DNA of 64,000 nt from Hexactinellida sp. DTS-2022 (GCA_028753945.1 JAPNXP010000009.1:3038001-3102000); one strand, 5' to 3'. Counted from the stretch's first letter, positions 44,757 through 56,982 are shown. Numbers and translations are program-made. Notes: generated by a model from the sequence alone, not told the origin.

Positions 44757-47301
44757 ATGCCTATTCAATGGTATCAACTTCTATCTCAGCTTCTTTTTGT
44801 TTTGGACATTCATTGTTGGTGGCTGTTACTATCGGAAATTCACTAGTTAAATCATTGCTCGATATAGGTTCATCAGTTTCTTTGATTAGAAATGAGATTG
44901 TGAAACGGTGTGGACAAGAAGTTGATTCTAACTATTTCAAGAGACTTATATCGGCTCCAGGCAATGTGTTACAACTTAACGGAAGGGTAGTTCTACCAAT
45001 TTGATTTGGTATTTTGCACGTTACTCAGGAGTTTATCGTTGTCTCAGAATTAATAACACCAGTGATTTTTGGAGTAGATTTTTTGTCAGCCAACAAAATA
45101 TGTCTAGATATGGGCAAGGGGACTATTGAGTCGCCTAAAGTAGGAAAATTTTTCCCAAGAAACGAACCGAGTATTTTCGATGTTCGAGATGTTGATATAA
45201 TAAGAATAGCAAGGTCGAATCGTACTATTACTGCAATTTGCACAGTTCATCAACAAGTTCTGGTAAAAAATCCAATATTATTGAATTTACCGAAGAAAAT
45301 TCGGTTGATTGCGATGAATGTCATATTCAAATGTTTGGCAATGATATCCGTTATGAGCTGCCAGAATATCCGGAGAAATTGAAAGATTTAATTTTGTAAT
45401 TCGTTTTTCGAGTACTCCTGGGCTGACGGATATTACTTGTCATCGAATTTGTACTGAAGAGAGCAAGCCTATTAGAGTACCTCCCAGGAGGATCCCTGCA
45501 CAATATCAACAGGAAGTTGATGATCAATTGCAAAACATCTTAATCAGGGAATAATTAGAAAGAGTTATAGCCCATGACTAGCACCAGCTGTTTACGTAGC
45601 AAAGAAAGATGGTGGAATTCGAATTTGTGTGGATTATCGCGAATTGAACAAGAGAACTGTAAAAGTACACACCTCATAATAGAATAGTGTAATATCGTAT
45701 GCAAGTCGTATGTTGACGAAGGCTGAAAAGAACTATAGTACTATCGAGAAAGAATGTCTTGCAATAGTTTTCGGTACAAAACAGTTCCGACATTACCTTT
45801 GGGACGTCCTTTTCGAATAGTGACATCATAATCCTTTAAAATGACTTAACGCTCAGAAAATGGAAGGACGGTTGTGCAGATGGGCTTTACAGCTTCAAGA
45901 ATTTGACTATGTCATTGAATACCGTAAGGGAAGCCAAAATATAAATGCTGACGCACTTTCTCGAGCCCCTCACATAAAATCGATCGCCAACGTAACTTCC
46001 AAATTTTCCAATGAACTGGATCTTGACCTAATTAGGAATGCACAAGATCAGGATGAGATTTTGAATCGTATAAAGAATCTACTAAGGGAGGGTTCTGAAA
46101 ACTGCAACGTTCATGACATTCCAAAACGTGTTAGTCAGCTATGGAGTCAACTTAAATTGAAGAATGGTTTGCTTCACAGGAATTATAAAGTAAATGGTTT
46201 TGATATGAGGTGTGTACTATTCGTACCAAACCAGTTGAAGGAAATGTTTCTGCACATGAACCATGATTTCCCAAGCGCGGGCCATTTTGGATTGCGAAAA
46301 ACATTAAAGAGGCTGAAAAATAATGGGTATTGGATTGGTATGGACAAAGATGTTCAACAATACTGTAGATCATGTTCTCGGTGTATGGAATCAAAACAGT
46401 ATAGACTTGCTCAAGTTCCGTTAGTTAGTTCTCCAATTGGTAACCCTTGGAAAAGAGGTTGCTATGAATTCAGAAGGAAATAGGTATATTTTGGTTATTC
46501 AGGATTATTTTACGAAATGGATGGAAGCTTTTTCCCATGCAGACCAAAAGTCAGACAGAATTGTAAGGCCTCTAAACAATTTGTTTTGTCGCTAGGGATA
46601 CCTGAGGAACTGCATAGTGACCAAGGGAGAAATTTCGAAAGCGCCTTACTATCTGCCCTGTGTAGTGCATTTGGTATAAAAAAGACCCATACAACGCCAT
46701 ATCATCCACAAGGAGATGGGTTAGTAGAGAGAGCGAATTGTACACTTTTAAATATGCTGCGTACATATGTTGACAGGGAAGACCAATGGGAACAATACCT
46801 AGCCTTGATGTTATATGCATATAATACTTCTTTTCAGTCATCTATTGAAACAACACCTTTCAATCTAATGTATGGTAGAGAACCAGAGTTGCCTCTTGTA
46901 AAACATTTGAGTTTTGACACCACTACATACAAATTTCAATTACAAGAGAAAATGAGAAAGTGTCGCCAATTAGTAGAAGAAAGGTTAATTAATGCTGCAC
47001 ATGATCAAAAGAGATGGTACGATAAGTTTGCGAATAAATTCGTTAAATTCAAGACAGGAGATACTGTTTGGTGAGCATTCCTTATAAAAGTAAACTTCAA
47101 CCAAGATGGGAAAGTGGATGGTCAGTAGCGAAGGTGTTAAGTAATGTTAACTTACAGATTGTACATGAAGACGGAAGAGTGCGTGTTGTCCATTTGAACA
47201 GAATCCAGCGACGATACATTAGAGAGGTAGTAAATGGAAACGATTTCGAAAGTTATGCATTTTATGGCAAAGTAGTCAAGATGAAAATTTGGACAACATA
47301 G
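44757..47301 (+). pseudogene. pol remnant of the LTR element
   Basis: In order: a retropepsin-like region (SLLDIGSSVSLI, about 44850), short reverse-transcriptase pieces ([11 protein letters not shown], about 45630), an RNase H piece ([14 protein letters not shown], and DALSRAPH near 45950), and integrase. The integrase zinc-binding H2C2 region is near 46250-46390 (HMNHDFPSAGHFGLRK, CRSCSRC). The core has HSDQGRNFES and TTPYHPQGDGLVERAN (about 46610-46740), then the GRE-LP type tail. Broken in several places and shortened; a fossil. Confidence 0.85.
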
Positions 47302-47446
47302 TTCTAGACTCAACGCTGGAATTAGAGAGTGAAGAGGAGGTACTCACAACTCCCACACTATTACCTAGTAGATCAACTAGGATTAGAAAACAGCCTACTT
47401 ACCTCCAGGATTATGAACTATGTTAAAGATTCTAAGGGGGGAGAAG

Positions 47447-47604
47447 TGTAATGTATTCAGTTAATCTTAATCGAGATTGTTATTAATATAGATTAGAAGT
47501 AGAGCGGGATATTTTGGATGTATAAATAGATTGCTAATTATGTATTTAGACTTGGTTATGTATTTCTAATTATTACACAATTTAACAAATATAGTTATCT
47601 TACA
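47447..47604 (+). repeat. 3' LTR
   Basis: Starts TGTAATGTATTCAG directly after the purine tract and ends CTTACA. It contains the same TATAAATAG box as the 5' LTR. Confidence 0.8.
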
Positions 47605-48860
47605 AGTTTATTACACAATTAATATCCTTCAAATATATTGAATGAAAGCATCCAGTTACCAAATGAGCCCTCGAATTTGAATAGCAACCGAAAGTTCACA
47701 TAGGAATGTAATATTTATTTTTTATTTTCGCTTCGAACTGGAGGTTATGACTTTACAGTAACTCTACATACATTAATTTATTCTCTGAATGTATATTCAA
47801 TTTGCATTTCTTCGCATATTGATGTTTTCCGCTGAATGTATATTCAATTTGCATTTCTTCGCACATTAAAGTTCTAGATTTGCAGTAATTTGTTTAATTT
47901 ACAAGTTTTATTAAATACAGTTTACTCCGCTTAATTGGGACAACCGCCTAATTGGGACAACTTCCCAAGACCGAATCCATTCCATAGAAGCTAATACTAA
48001 AGTTTTCGGTTAATCGGGACCAACTCGACAAATTGGATTCAAAATTGGTGCTCGCTCAATGCAAAATTCATATGGATTAACGCAAAGTATAATAAACTTG
48101 ATCAATTCTGACAAAGGTATATCAAAATTTCTAAATAGGGTTTGTTTCTTATTGATTTCCGTAAACTAGCATGTGGTTGACGGATAATTCCAAACGGTTC
48201 ACAAAATATTAAGGCTTATACTATGGAAATGAATAAAATCAAAGGTCCGGAGGCATTGGAGGAATTGTTATAACAGATTTAATACTAAAATTGTTGTAAA
48301 CGCTGGTAGATCACTACTTACGTAATTTTTACGGTTAATTGGGATCTCCGCTTAATTGGGACAAGAGGCTTGGAACAGAAGTGTCCCAATTTAGCGGAGT
48401 AGACTATTATATTCATTGAAAAGTATTTAAGCTACAATTATGATTAAAAACTATGTTTCGGATTAGTTAAATTTACTAATTTTATTGACTCTACTAGATA
48501 CCTTATTTCAAATTCCAACAATTCCGAAAATTGATCTAAATTACTGAAACTTTGAAGGCAATTTTATATACTTGTAGGATTTAGATAAGTTGCAAATTTG
48601 AAATTGAGAACAGTATGCCCAACAATAATACAAAGCAAGCTGAAAAAAACAATTGTACACACCTCAATAATTGGCTATTCCTGCCACAAGCCGCTGTACA
48701 GTCCCGCATTAGTTTGCTTAAAACATGAATTTCATAAAATTCATAATATGCTCTTACCAAACTAACCTATGCTAGAACACTGCACTATACCTTTATATCT
48801 TATTAGTCTAACTCGAAGTGTGCTCCACGGGTCAATTCGATGTTTATTAATTAATATCGG
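47605..48860. other. Spacer with one pogo-type MITE
   Basis: A 42-bp segment (GCTGAATGTATATTCAATTT, GCATTTCTTCGCA) is duplicated in tandem at about 47789-47870. Apart from the MITE at 47918-48406, nothing is recognised. Confidence 0.35.
47918..48406. mobile_element. pogo/Tigger-type MITE, 489 bp
   Basis: Tip CAGTTTACTCCGCTTAATTG after TA; the right inverse ends TAGCGGAGTAGACTA. The same CTCCGCTTAATTGGGACAA arm is in the 68-bp element at 15145. Confidence 0.65.
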
Positions 48861-48864
48861 ATAA

Positions 48865-48895
48865 ACCACTCTAGCCTACTCTATATAAGGCCTAA
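48865..48895 (+). promoter_or_regulatory. Probable TATA box segment before P-like copy A
   Basis: CCTACTCTATATAAGGCCTA at about 48875-48894. The same segment recurs before P-like copy B (about 49688-49707). Conservation at both copies suggests the transposon's own promoter. Confidence 0.45.
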
Positions 48896-48919
48896 CAGTA
48901 ACCTTGAAATGTGAACTAG

Positions 48920-49600
48920 GGATGTACTAAATAATGGCAATATTTAACCAACCACAATGGGCTCTTCACCGAGATGATATTGATGACCTGAAGGTAGCAA
49001 CGTGTGCGTGAAGCATTATCGAGAAGAAGATCTCCAAGTTTCTCACAAGGTTCCCAATGGAGCGGAACTTTCACTGAAATACCTCGTGCAATTCCCAAGT
49101 TTAGAGACGGCGGAGTTCCCTGCTTGCTTCCTGGTTGTCCATCCTACTATTCTTCAACCACAACAACCAAACGGACTCGCTTGTCGTATGACGCAAAATA
49201 AGAAGAATTGATGAATCAGACACTACAGCTTAGCTTACTATCTGAGAGTGAGGAAAACATCAGTACATCATCAGACATTTACAGGATCTAAAAGCTAAGT
49301 TAATCTTGATTGCATTACCTGATAATTGGTTAGTATGGCATCCTGATAATCATAATACTAGGTTCATTCAACCCAACATGGTTGATAGGACTGTTTCTGT
49401 CGATTTATATCTGGAAGTAAATAATTTTTTATTTGTATCCGCCTGGTTCCATGGACAAAGTATTCCCCTTTCGGTATGTTCAATTAATGATATTCGACAA
49501 TTTGAATCTATACTTCATGAAATCTCCTTAAAATCTGTCTCTGATTCTACTTGTAACTCACATTCATACCATATTCCTTTTGCCAAAAACATATAAATAA
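48920..49600 (+). pseudogene. THAP/P-element-like transposase, copy A (N-terminal part)
   Basis: Around 48955-49025 the frame RDDIDDLK...CVKHYREEDLQ is the C-terminal half of a THAP zinc-binding domain. Then EIPRAIPKFRDGGVPCLLPG and CPSYYSSTTTTKRTR (49075-49190) match copy B. Frame 49306-49596 (PDNWLVWHPDNHNTRF) matches the NPTDWLVWTQTDN region of copy B. It stops before the catalytic core. THAP-bearing P elements are cut-and-paste transposons. Several frame changes; broken. Confidence 0.65.
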
Positions 49601-49687
49601 TGTTATTGATGATTTAGCGCGCGTATCGACGGACCTACATACAATTCTTCAGATTTAGCTAAGCTTCAATCATAGCCTACTGAGGCC

Positions 49688-49707
49688 CTACTCTATATAA
49701 GGCCTAC
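49688..49707 (+). promoter_or_regulatory. Probable TATA box segment before P-like copy B
   Basis: CCCTACTCTATATAAGGCCT, nearly identical to 48874-48894. It lies about 260 bp upstream of the ATG at 49957. Confidence 0.45.
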
Positions 49708-49956
49708 CATAAAAGCTGATATTTTGCACCAAGGATGAAGTAGTGTACGATATTATTATTGACCCATAGTTATTTACATTTATCTCTGTACAGTTAGAAA
49801 TATTTTAAATTTAGTTGGATCAACTTGTTACTGATTTTTGTTAATTTTAGTAATTAATTAATACAATTCTCCTTCCACCGATATTTTAAGCACTTCCTAG
49901 TACTATATTTGACTTTGTTTCTTTTTCATTAATAGTTAGATATTTAATTTTTCTCA

Positions 49957-52750
49957 ATGCCGAACTGTTCTGCCCCTGGTTGTAGGTGTAATTATACCCC
50001 AGAAGAGCGCGTCCCAGTTTTTAAACTTCCAGATGTTCTACCTAAGTTACGACATGCCTGGATACGTGCTCTCCATCTTGAGGATAATTCTGACCTCAAA
50101 ATGGTGTATGTGTGTGCTAAGCATTTTCCGAAGGAAGCTATTCAATATACTCGGTAACCAGAGGAGATGGCACATCCTATGATGTCCCGCGAGGAAGACC
50201 CAAATTAAATCCTGGCGCTGTCCCCTCTCTCCTTCCTGGTTGTCCATCTTATTATTCCTCTACCCCTTCAATTAGAATCAAGCGAACTCGGTCTCTTACG
50301 ACTCCAAAGATGAAGATTTATTGAACCAAGCAACTAATCTCATCTTGAGATCAGAGAATACAGAAATGAAGAAGTTTCGTGTTGGTTGTATACAAGAAAT
50401 ACGAGATAGGTTAGCTTTGATTACAAATCCCAACTGACTGGTTAGTTTGGACTCAAACAGATAATTGTGTGAGATTTTTTTTGACTAAGATGGAAAATCA
50501 TAATATTTGTGCAAATGTTTCTCTTGAAATAAATTCTTTTTTATCTGTGAACGGATATATATATGGGGAGTCGTTTTCTATCTCACTTATCTCTATCACT
50601 GATATTGGACAAATTAAAAGATTTTACAGAGATTACTCTGAAACTTAGCTCTTCCCCTCAGAAGAAACATCCTCACCATATCTCTAAAGCAAAATAACAT
50701 ATTGTGGAGGCCATTTGTAATCTATTAGATAGCGATGAGACAGAATCCAATTGTTCCGATTTGCCAAGATTACAATTTATTCTTGGCCAACTAGAGAATG
50801 TGGGTATTTACAAGAAAAGAAAAAGATATAATGTTATTACACAAATTCTGGCCATAAAAACGCATCTGGTTTCTCCTGCTAGTTACAAATTTCTCCAAAT
50901 TTCAGAATGCATTTCTTTTCCACATGTGTTCACACACTAGAAAAGTGTACTCTTCTTTTGGGCTGGAAAAACGACTCTTGTACTTACCTTAGCCAGGTAA
51001 CTTCTTCTTTTAGTTCTCAAGAGAAGAATGTAATTATTCAGATGGATGAGATCCACGTTAAGTCTGATATCTCATATAAGGGTCGGAAAATATTTGGTCC
51101 TAATTTATTCCTTGAAAACCCCGCAAAACTGTATTTGCTATCACAGTTTCTAGTTTACACAAAAATGGACCTGTATTTCTCGTTTGATACCTTGCGCATC
51201 TATTTCTGCTGAATACCTTTTTCCTATAATTAAGTCTAGTATTTTGGATATCGAATCTTGCGATTTGAAAGTACAGATTATTTCTACCCACAATTACCCT
51301 TTAAACGTGAACTTATTCAAGTTGTTTTCTCCAACGAAACAGTTAGAGACTACTGTACCACACCCTTCTTGTAAATAAAGAAAACTCTATGTAACTTTTG
51401 ACTTTGTGCACATTTTGAAAAGTATTCGAAACAACTGGTTGAATCAAAAAGATATTCAGAAAACCTTTCACTTTCCCAACTTTCAGAACATTAAGCTGGA
51501 TTACTGTGTGTATCCTGTTCAAGTTTAGTCTGCATCTTTAGTGATGTGTGTCTCCTCTATAATTTAGAGAAATAATCCTTAGCTAAGTTAGCTCCTAGTT
51601 GACTATCAAAGCTTGTTATCCTTCTGCTATTGAGCGCCAAAATGTGTAACTTGTTTTGAAAGTATTCAACGAATTAACTGTTGCAGCTCTGAAGTTACAG
51701 AATGAACTCCGTAACCAAGAAGACCGAAACAATACTAAACTTTTCAACATAAATTCCCCACTTAGAGGTAAACGTTTGAATGATGATATCTCAAGACCTC
51801 TAACATACCAGGACGAAGAATTTTCATTCTTAGCTTGTGTTGTTATTTGGTTAGAGACTTGGCTGGCCTTGCCAGGAAATGTAGGAAAGTTAAGTAAACA
51901 AATGTTTACCAGTTTTAACATGCTTGTCTGTATTGCCTCAGATAACTAAGCATTTAACTGGATTTTGTGGATTTAACTATCTTTTGACATCCTTTTTACA
52001 GACAAATCCATTGGAACATCACTTTGGCCTATATCGTATGATGTCAGGTTTAACTATCATATTTCTTATCTTCAAATCCTTGAAACTGAACGCCGCCTCA
52101 AGTTATCCAACATATTACAGATTTTAGCTTCACAACAAGATTGTGGCTTATATTCAATTCAGACATTTATTGATTCATACATATCCCTTGATACGAATAA
52201 TGCCGATGAAATCGATGTCCAACTAGTCTGGGATGAAATTGATGATCTATCTTCCATTGAATGTAGTTTACAGACTCTTCAGTCATTAGCTTTTATTGCT
52301 GGTTATGTAGTACATAAATATATTTTTAAAAACTCAGCCATGTCATGTTTGCATTGATCATTTGACCATTGACAAAGACTTTATCTTTGATTAAGATCAC
52401 AACCCGAGTTCAGGCTTTTGCAATTAACTGACCGTGATGGCCTAAAGTATCCATCTGAGTTTATCCTCGAATCTATAGTAACTTTATGGAAGACGTTAAT
52501 TGCAATTGAAAGCAAAGACAACTTGTTGGCGATATTGATGCAAGGTCATCCAGAAAAATTATTGTGTGGAAGTAACCTTGATATTGTTAAAAGAGACTGA
52601 TGAGATTGCTAAATCGAGTTGCATTTCTTGTGGTGTCTCTATTTTGACATTCCTAAAAAATCTTGTTTTCACTTGCGCCAACTGTTTACTAGCTAACAAG
52701 GTTAAAATTACTTCACTGTTGCATCTAAACGTATAGAAAATAGAAAACTG
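49957..52750 (+). pseudogene. THAP/P-element-like transposase, copy B (nearly full length)
   Basis: Starts at ATG 49957 with a full THAP domain: MPNCSAPGCRC, VFKLP, a W, and VCAKHF (49957-50140). Downstream pieces follow P-transposase order. YNVITQILAIKTHLVSPASY (50840) is followed by IIQMDEIHVKSDISYKG (about 51035-51080, with the first catalytic Asp). Then ASISAEYLFP and IISTHNYPLNVNLFKLF (the second Asp is replaced by His here), and HILKSIRNNWLNQKD. The C-terminal LRGKRLNDDISRPLTY, NPLEHHFGLYRMMSG (about 52010-52045) and CANCLLANK (52690) follow. Stops and frameshifts occur throughout, at least eight. It is THAP9/P family and non-functional. Confidence 0.8.
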
Positions 52751-52985
52751 AAGAAGTTCTCACATTAATGAAATACACCAGAAGGCTACTCTTCCATTAT
52801 TATTATTGTTATTTGAACCCACATTATTATTTATGTATTATTATCATTGTTGTTAAGTAGCAATAAAGACTCATTTGAGAAAATCTATTAATTAACTAGA
52901 ATTATTTCTTATAACAGATTAATTTCTAAATGAAGTTGAAAACATTGAACTGTGTTTATCACTTTCTCATCGTACACAATTCCAG

Positions 52986-54210
52986 ATGCCGTGCCACTGT
53001 GGGTACGGCAGAGAATTTTACAGTATTCTAATGTCTTCCGGCGACGCCGCACCAGGTATTTGAATGCGTTCCGGCGGTTCAACACCAGGTATTTGAGTGT
53101 GGTCCAGCCATCATAATAGCATTAAATGGATAAATTATCAATGAATTGTTTAATTTCGAACAGATATAGTTGGTACTACCAGGGACTTCTTTAATATAGG
53201 GACTGTAAACTTCGTTTTACGGTAAAATTAGCGTAGGCCTAAAACAGTATTGTTACTTATTGATATCCCGTAATCCGCTAATGCTAGACATAGGAAATGT
53301 ATTATTGTCTTATAGGAAGTCATATTTTGGGAGTCCAACGGTAATATTGGTTTATCGAAAATATTTGTGGAATGTAACTTATGCGATTTTCACACCCTTC
53401 CATATATGGTAATTTTGTTAAAATCTCGAGATTACTTAACTTTATACATATGAAATGTATCATTTTCGTACAGGAAATCATATTTTGGGAGTCCAACGGT
53501 AATATTGGTTTATCGAAAATATTTGTGGAATGTAAGTTATACGATTCTCACACCTTTCCATATATGGTAATATTGTCAAAATCTCGAGATTAGTTAGTTT
53601 TATACATATGAAATATATTATTGGCGAATGGGAAATGGGAATTCATATTTAGGGACTCAGTAGATCACATTGATTTACCTAAGGCGTTCCCATTAGCCTA
53701 TATTATTATTTGGCACTCTCCACAGGAGGATTGCCCCGACCCTGTTTTGTAGTATATAGGCTAATGGGAACGCCTTAGGTAAATCAATGTGATCTACTGA
53801 GTCCCTAAATATGAATTCCCATTTCCCATTCGCCAATAATATATTTCATATGTATAAAACTAACTAATCTCGAGATTTTGACAATATTACCATATATGGA
53901 AGGGTGTGAAAATCGCATAACTTACATTCCACAAATATTTTCGATAAACCAATATTACCGTTGGACTCCCAAAATATGACTTCATATACGACAATAATAC
54001 ATTTCCTATGTCTACTATTAGCGGATTACGGGATATCAATAAGTATCAATACTGTTTTAGGCCTACGCTAATTTTACCGTAAAACGAAGTTTACAGTCCC
54101 TATATTAAAGAAGTCCCTGGTACTACAAAGCTAGCCATCCTGAAGTGGTGCGGCTACGCCGGACCACTCTGAAAAGTGGTACGGCGCTCTCCGTACCGGG
54201 TGTGCCGCCC
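52986..54210. other. Spacer between P-like copies with GC-rich tips
   Basis: CAGATGCCGTGCCACTGTGG near 52984 and, read from the right, GTGCAGGGGCGGCACACCC near 54214 are weakly inverted hAT-like ends with GTACGG words. They may bound a decayed hAT element into which the foldback at 53179-54120 inserted. No target duplication was seen. Confidence 0.3.
53179..54120. mobile_element. Foldback element, 942 bp, with TACTA duplication
   Basis: The left arm (53179 to about 53705) and right arm (about 53755-54120) are inverted copies around a short centre (GAGGATTGCCCCGACCC region). The left arm contains an internal tandem duplication of about 170 bp (TTTTGGGAGTCCAACGG at about 53325 and 53484), which is single in the right arm. 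Tips are CCAGGGACTTC and its inverse. TACTA at 53174-53178 and 54121-54125 looks like a 5-bp target duplication. No protein was seen. Confidence 0.75.
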
Positions 54211-54214
54211 CTGC

Positions 54215-56000
54215 ACTAGATAAGTTGTATTCTTCCTTCGGTCTTGAAAATGATTTTTTGCACTTATCTCACCAAGGCTACAACTTGCTTTAGTTCCGAG
54301 AAAAAAAATGTTATCATTCAAATGGATGAAATCCATGTTATATCTGATATCGCTTATAAAGGGGGGAAAATATTTACACCAAATTTGAACCCTGAGGATC
54401 CGACCAGAACTGTATTCGCGATTATTGTGTCTAGTTTGCATAGGAAATGGTCTTGTATTACCCGTTTGTTACCATGCGCATCTATCTCCGCTAAAAATAT
54501 CTTTCCCACTATCAAATCTTGTATAATCGATTTTGAGCATTGTGGTTAATAGGTCCATGGCCTACTTAATATACGGCTAGATATGTCACCGAGAAGGCCA
54601 TAAAACGAGAAGGCCAGTTTCTAATTATCATTTTAGGATAAACTATGCCTCCTATTGTTATTATTTGGGTTGTATATGGGGTAATCAACCATTGCGAGTC
54701 CAATGGAACCACTTTTGAGAATCTAAGATTTGTGGTTAAGCTATTTAGGCGCCATTTAATGATGACACCACAAATATACAAAAACATACAATTCGAGTCT
54801 AAAGAACTGCGAGAAAATGAAAATAATTTGCTAATATACTTAGAATACATTTTCCGAATATATAATTATGATGAATATATATAAACCAGCAATTATATAC
54901 GTTTTATGTACGAAAATAGTAAGTTTTAATTCGGATACTACTTGTATTTAGCATGTGGTTGCTTTATAATTTTTCAAAAAATTTTAAATGTCGCTATTTT
55001 GTCATTTAGTGGTCTTTGGGGTATTAAATATATCCCTATAGTATTAGTATTCCTATTATGAAATTATTAGAAAGTAGGAAGAAACTGAAATTTATGATAT
55101 AAAAAAAAATCATTTTACCATAAATTGTTACCGTCATCATTAAATGGCGCCTAAATAGCTTAACCACAAATCTGAGATTCTAAAAAGTGGTTCTAATGGA
55201 CTCGCAATGGTTGAATACCCCATATACAACCCAAATAATAACAATAGGAGGCATAGTTTATCCTAAAATGATAATTAGAAACTGGCCTTCTCGTTTTATG
55301 GCCTTCTCGGTGACATATCTAGCCGTATATTAAGTAGGCCATGATAGGTCCAAATAATTTCTACCGATAACTACCCATTGAATGTTAACTTGTTTGAATT
55401 ATTTTCTCTTAGTGGAAAGCTGGAAACTAGAGTACCCCACCCTTTTGATGAAAATTGATCTATCTTCCTTACATTTGATTTTGTGCATATATTGAAAAGT
55501 ATACGCAATAATTGGTTAAATCAGAAATTTTTTGATAAAACATTTCGTTTTCCAAATTTTGAACATATTGACGTTGATAAATGCAGCTACCCCCTCAGTG
55601 TCCATTCTGCTTCCTTTCAAGATGTACGCCTTCTCTACAATTCTGAACGATACAGTTTAGCAAAACTAGCCCCTCACTTGACTGTAAAAACTTGTTTTCC
55701 TTCTAGTTTAGAAAGGCAAAATGTCAAATTGGTTTTGAAGGTTGTTAGCGAACTTACACTTTCTGCTCTTGAAATCCAAAATGTAAGTCGTTGTCCGGAT
55801 TATCGTAATAATACATCTAGTTTCGTAAGTATCCTTCTTACTCTTTGGAAAATATTCAATATCAATACGCCGTTCAAAGGGACCCGTTTAAATGACAGCC
55901 TCTCAAGACCGTTGATGTTAAACGATGAACGATTTTCATTTTTTGACACGTATAGTATTTTGGCTAGATGCTTGGCAGGACCAAAATTTACGGAATAACA
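54215..56000 (+). pseudogene. THAP/P-element-like transposase, copy C (catalytic part), split by a MITE
   Basis: It begins within the catalytic region: LDKLYSSFGLENDF (54216), then IIQMDEIHVISDIAYKGGK (54321-54370, first Asp) and RLLPCASISAKNIFPTIK. The MITE at 54557-55343 interrupts here. After it, IISTDNYPLNVNLFELFSL (about 55357) keeps the second Asp that copy B lost. A long frame 55483-55998 follows: HILKSIRNNWLNQKFFDKTF, LAPHLTVKTCFPSSLERQNV and TRLNDSLSRPLML. It ends near 56000 without the NPLEHHFG region. THAP domain absent. A few frame changes; broken. Confidence 0.78.
54557..55343. mobile_element. Long-TIR MITE with perfect 8-bp TSD inside P-like copy C
   Basis: ATAGGTCC is duplicated exactly at 54549-54556 and 55344-55351. 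The arms are about 225 bp and nearly identical (ATGGCCTACTTAATATACGG at both ends), so the insertion is young. With the preceding C, both ends read CATGGCC. Its 79- and 94-residue frames lie in the arms and are not convincing genes. P elements also make 8-bp duplications and start CATG, so a P-type MITE is possible. Confidence 0.8.
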
Positions 56001-56364
56001 TACATTAATCAACTAAAGTGTATAAATCTTTACCATACCAATGTAATTTTTATTGACCCGGCGCTTATTCAAGCCCCCGGCGCTTAGCGGGGAAATACCG
56101 TATAAACTAGAAAACCTCTTCTTAGATTTATATTCAGCTTTAACCTTCCGCAAGCAATCTTATGCTTTTAGAGAAGTAAATTTTCGATAACGAAGAGCGT
56201 GGTTACTTGATTTATTATGCTCTTTATTATTTATTAACCGAATTATTCATATTAATTCTCCCATTTTACACTGATATGTCATTATCTAACTACACTGAAA
56301 TTTCGTTCCTTAAGAATAGTGGAAGTTACCAATGATTCTCTCCTCTGAATAGTTTGGTTTTTAA

Positions 56365-56785
56365 CTTTACAACTTAGGTGAAACTGTTCCTCTACTTGAA
56401 CTGAACGAACTGAACGCAGGACTTTTATTGCATTTACGCTGAACGAACGCCAACGCTTTCCTGAACGGCAGTTGAACGAACGAACTGAAAGAACTAAATC
56501 GAATATCGATAGATTAGAAATACCGAATCATTAATCCATACGTAGAATATATATATATCACTAGAAAAGTAAAATATAAATAGATCACTACTCACACCTG
56601 CTTGTCATTCCTAATCACCACCATCAACTCCTCTGAACTGAACGAACTGAATAAACGAACGAACGAACGGAACGAACGCTGGTGGTGTTGAAGTTAGGAG
56701 GTGAACGTGAACGAACTGAACGTGCGTAATTTGTAATGAACTGAATTGGGTTTATTCAGTCCGTTCGTGAACCTTTCATTCCCTG
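56365..56785 (-). mobile_element. hAT-like MITE, copy of 27035-27452
   Basis: Read on the minus strand it starts CAGGGAATGAAAGGTTCACG, the tip of the 27-kb copy, followed by ACGGACTGAATAAACCCAA and degenerate GAACGAACTGAACG units. The far tip is eroded. Confidence 0.6.
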
Positions 56786-56788
56786 CTT

Positions 56789-56979
56789 GGGGCTGATTAC
56801 GATTACAATCGAAATCGATTGTAATCGATTACAATATTTCCGGTAATCCTAATCCTAATCGTAATCACTCGCTAGTAATCAGCCCCAACCTAGGCTTTGG
56901 GTTGATTACGATTAAAATTGTAATCGATTACAATATTTCCTGTAATCGTAATCGTAATCACTCACTAGTAATCAGCCCC
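56789..56979. repeat. Two tandem palindromic MITE copies (GGGGCTGATTAC)
   Basis: Copy 1 56789-56886 and copy 2 56899-56979 each start GGGGCTGATTAC (GGGTTGATTAC in copy 2) and end GTAATCAGCCCC. Their inner part is made of ATTACAATC and GTAATCGATTACAATATTTC. The whole can form long hairpins. Confidence 0.7.
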
Positions 56980-56982
56980 AGG

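Larger units (their letters stand above)
41637..47604 (+). mobile_element. Broken Ty3/gypsy LTR retrotransposon with nested DNA transposon
   Basis: Two LTRs of about 150 bp (41637-41789 and 47447-47604) begin TGTA and end TTACA. They are about 97% identical plus one small indel, suggesting a fairly young insertion. A purine-rich tract AAGGGGGGAGAAG precedes the 3' LTR. Between them are gag with zinc knuckles, an aspartic-protease segment, reverse-transcriptase and RNase H remnants, and an integrase, in gypsy order. A 2-kb Academ-like element (42330-44361) is inserted in gag. The element is broken, with several breaks and missing internal sequence; it is a fossil. No exact 5-bp target duplication was seen. 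Confidence 0.88.

Noticed and set aside
54645-54884. 79-residue frame in the MITE at 54557-55343
   Set aside because: It is mostly the terminal repeat arm; the inverse arm gives a mirrored frame on the other strand.
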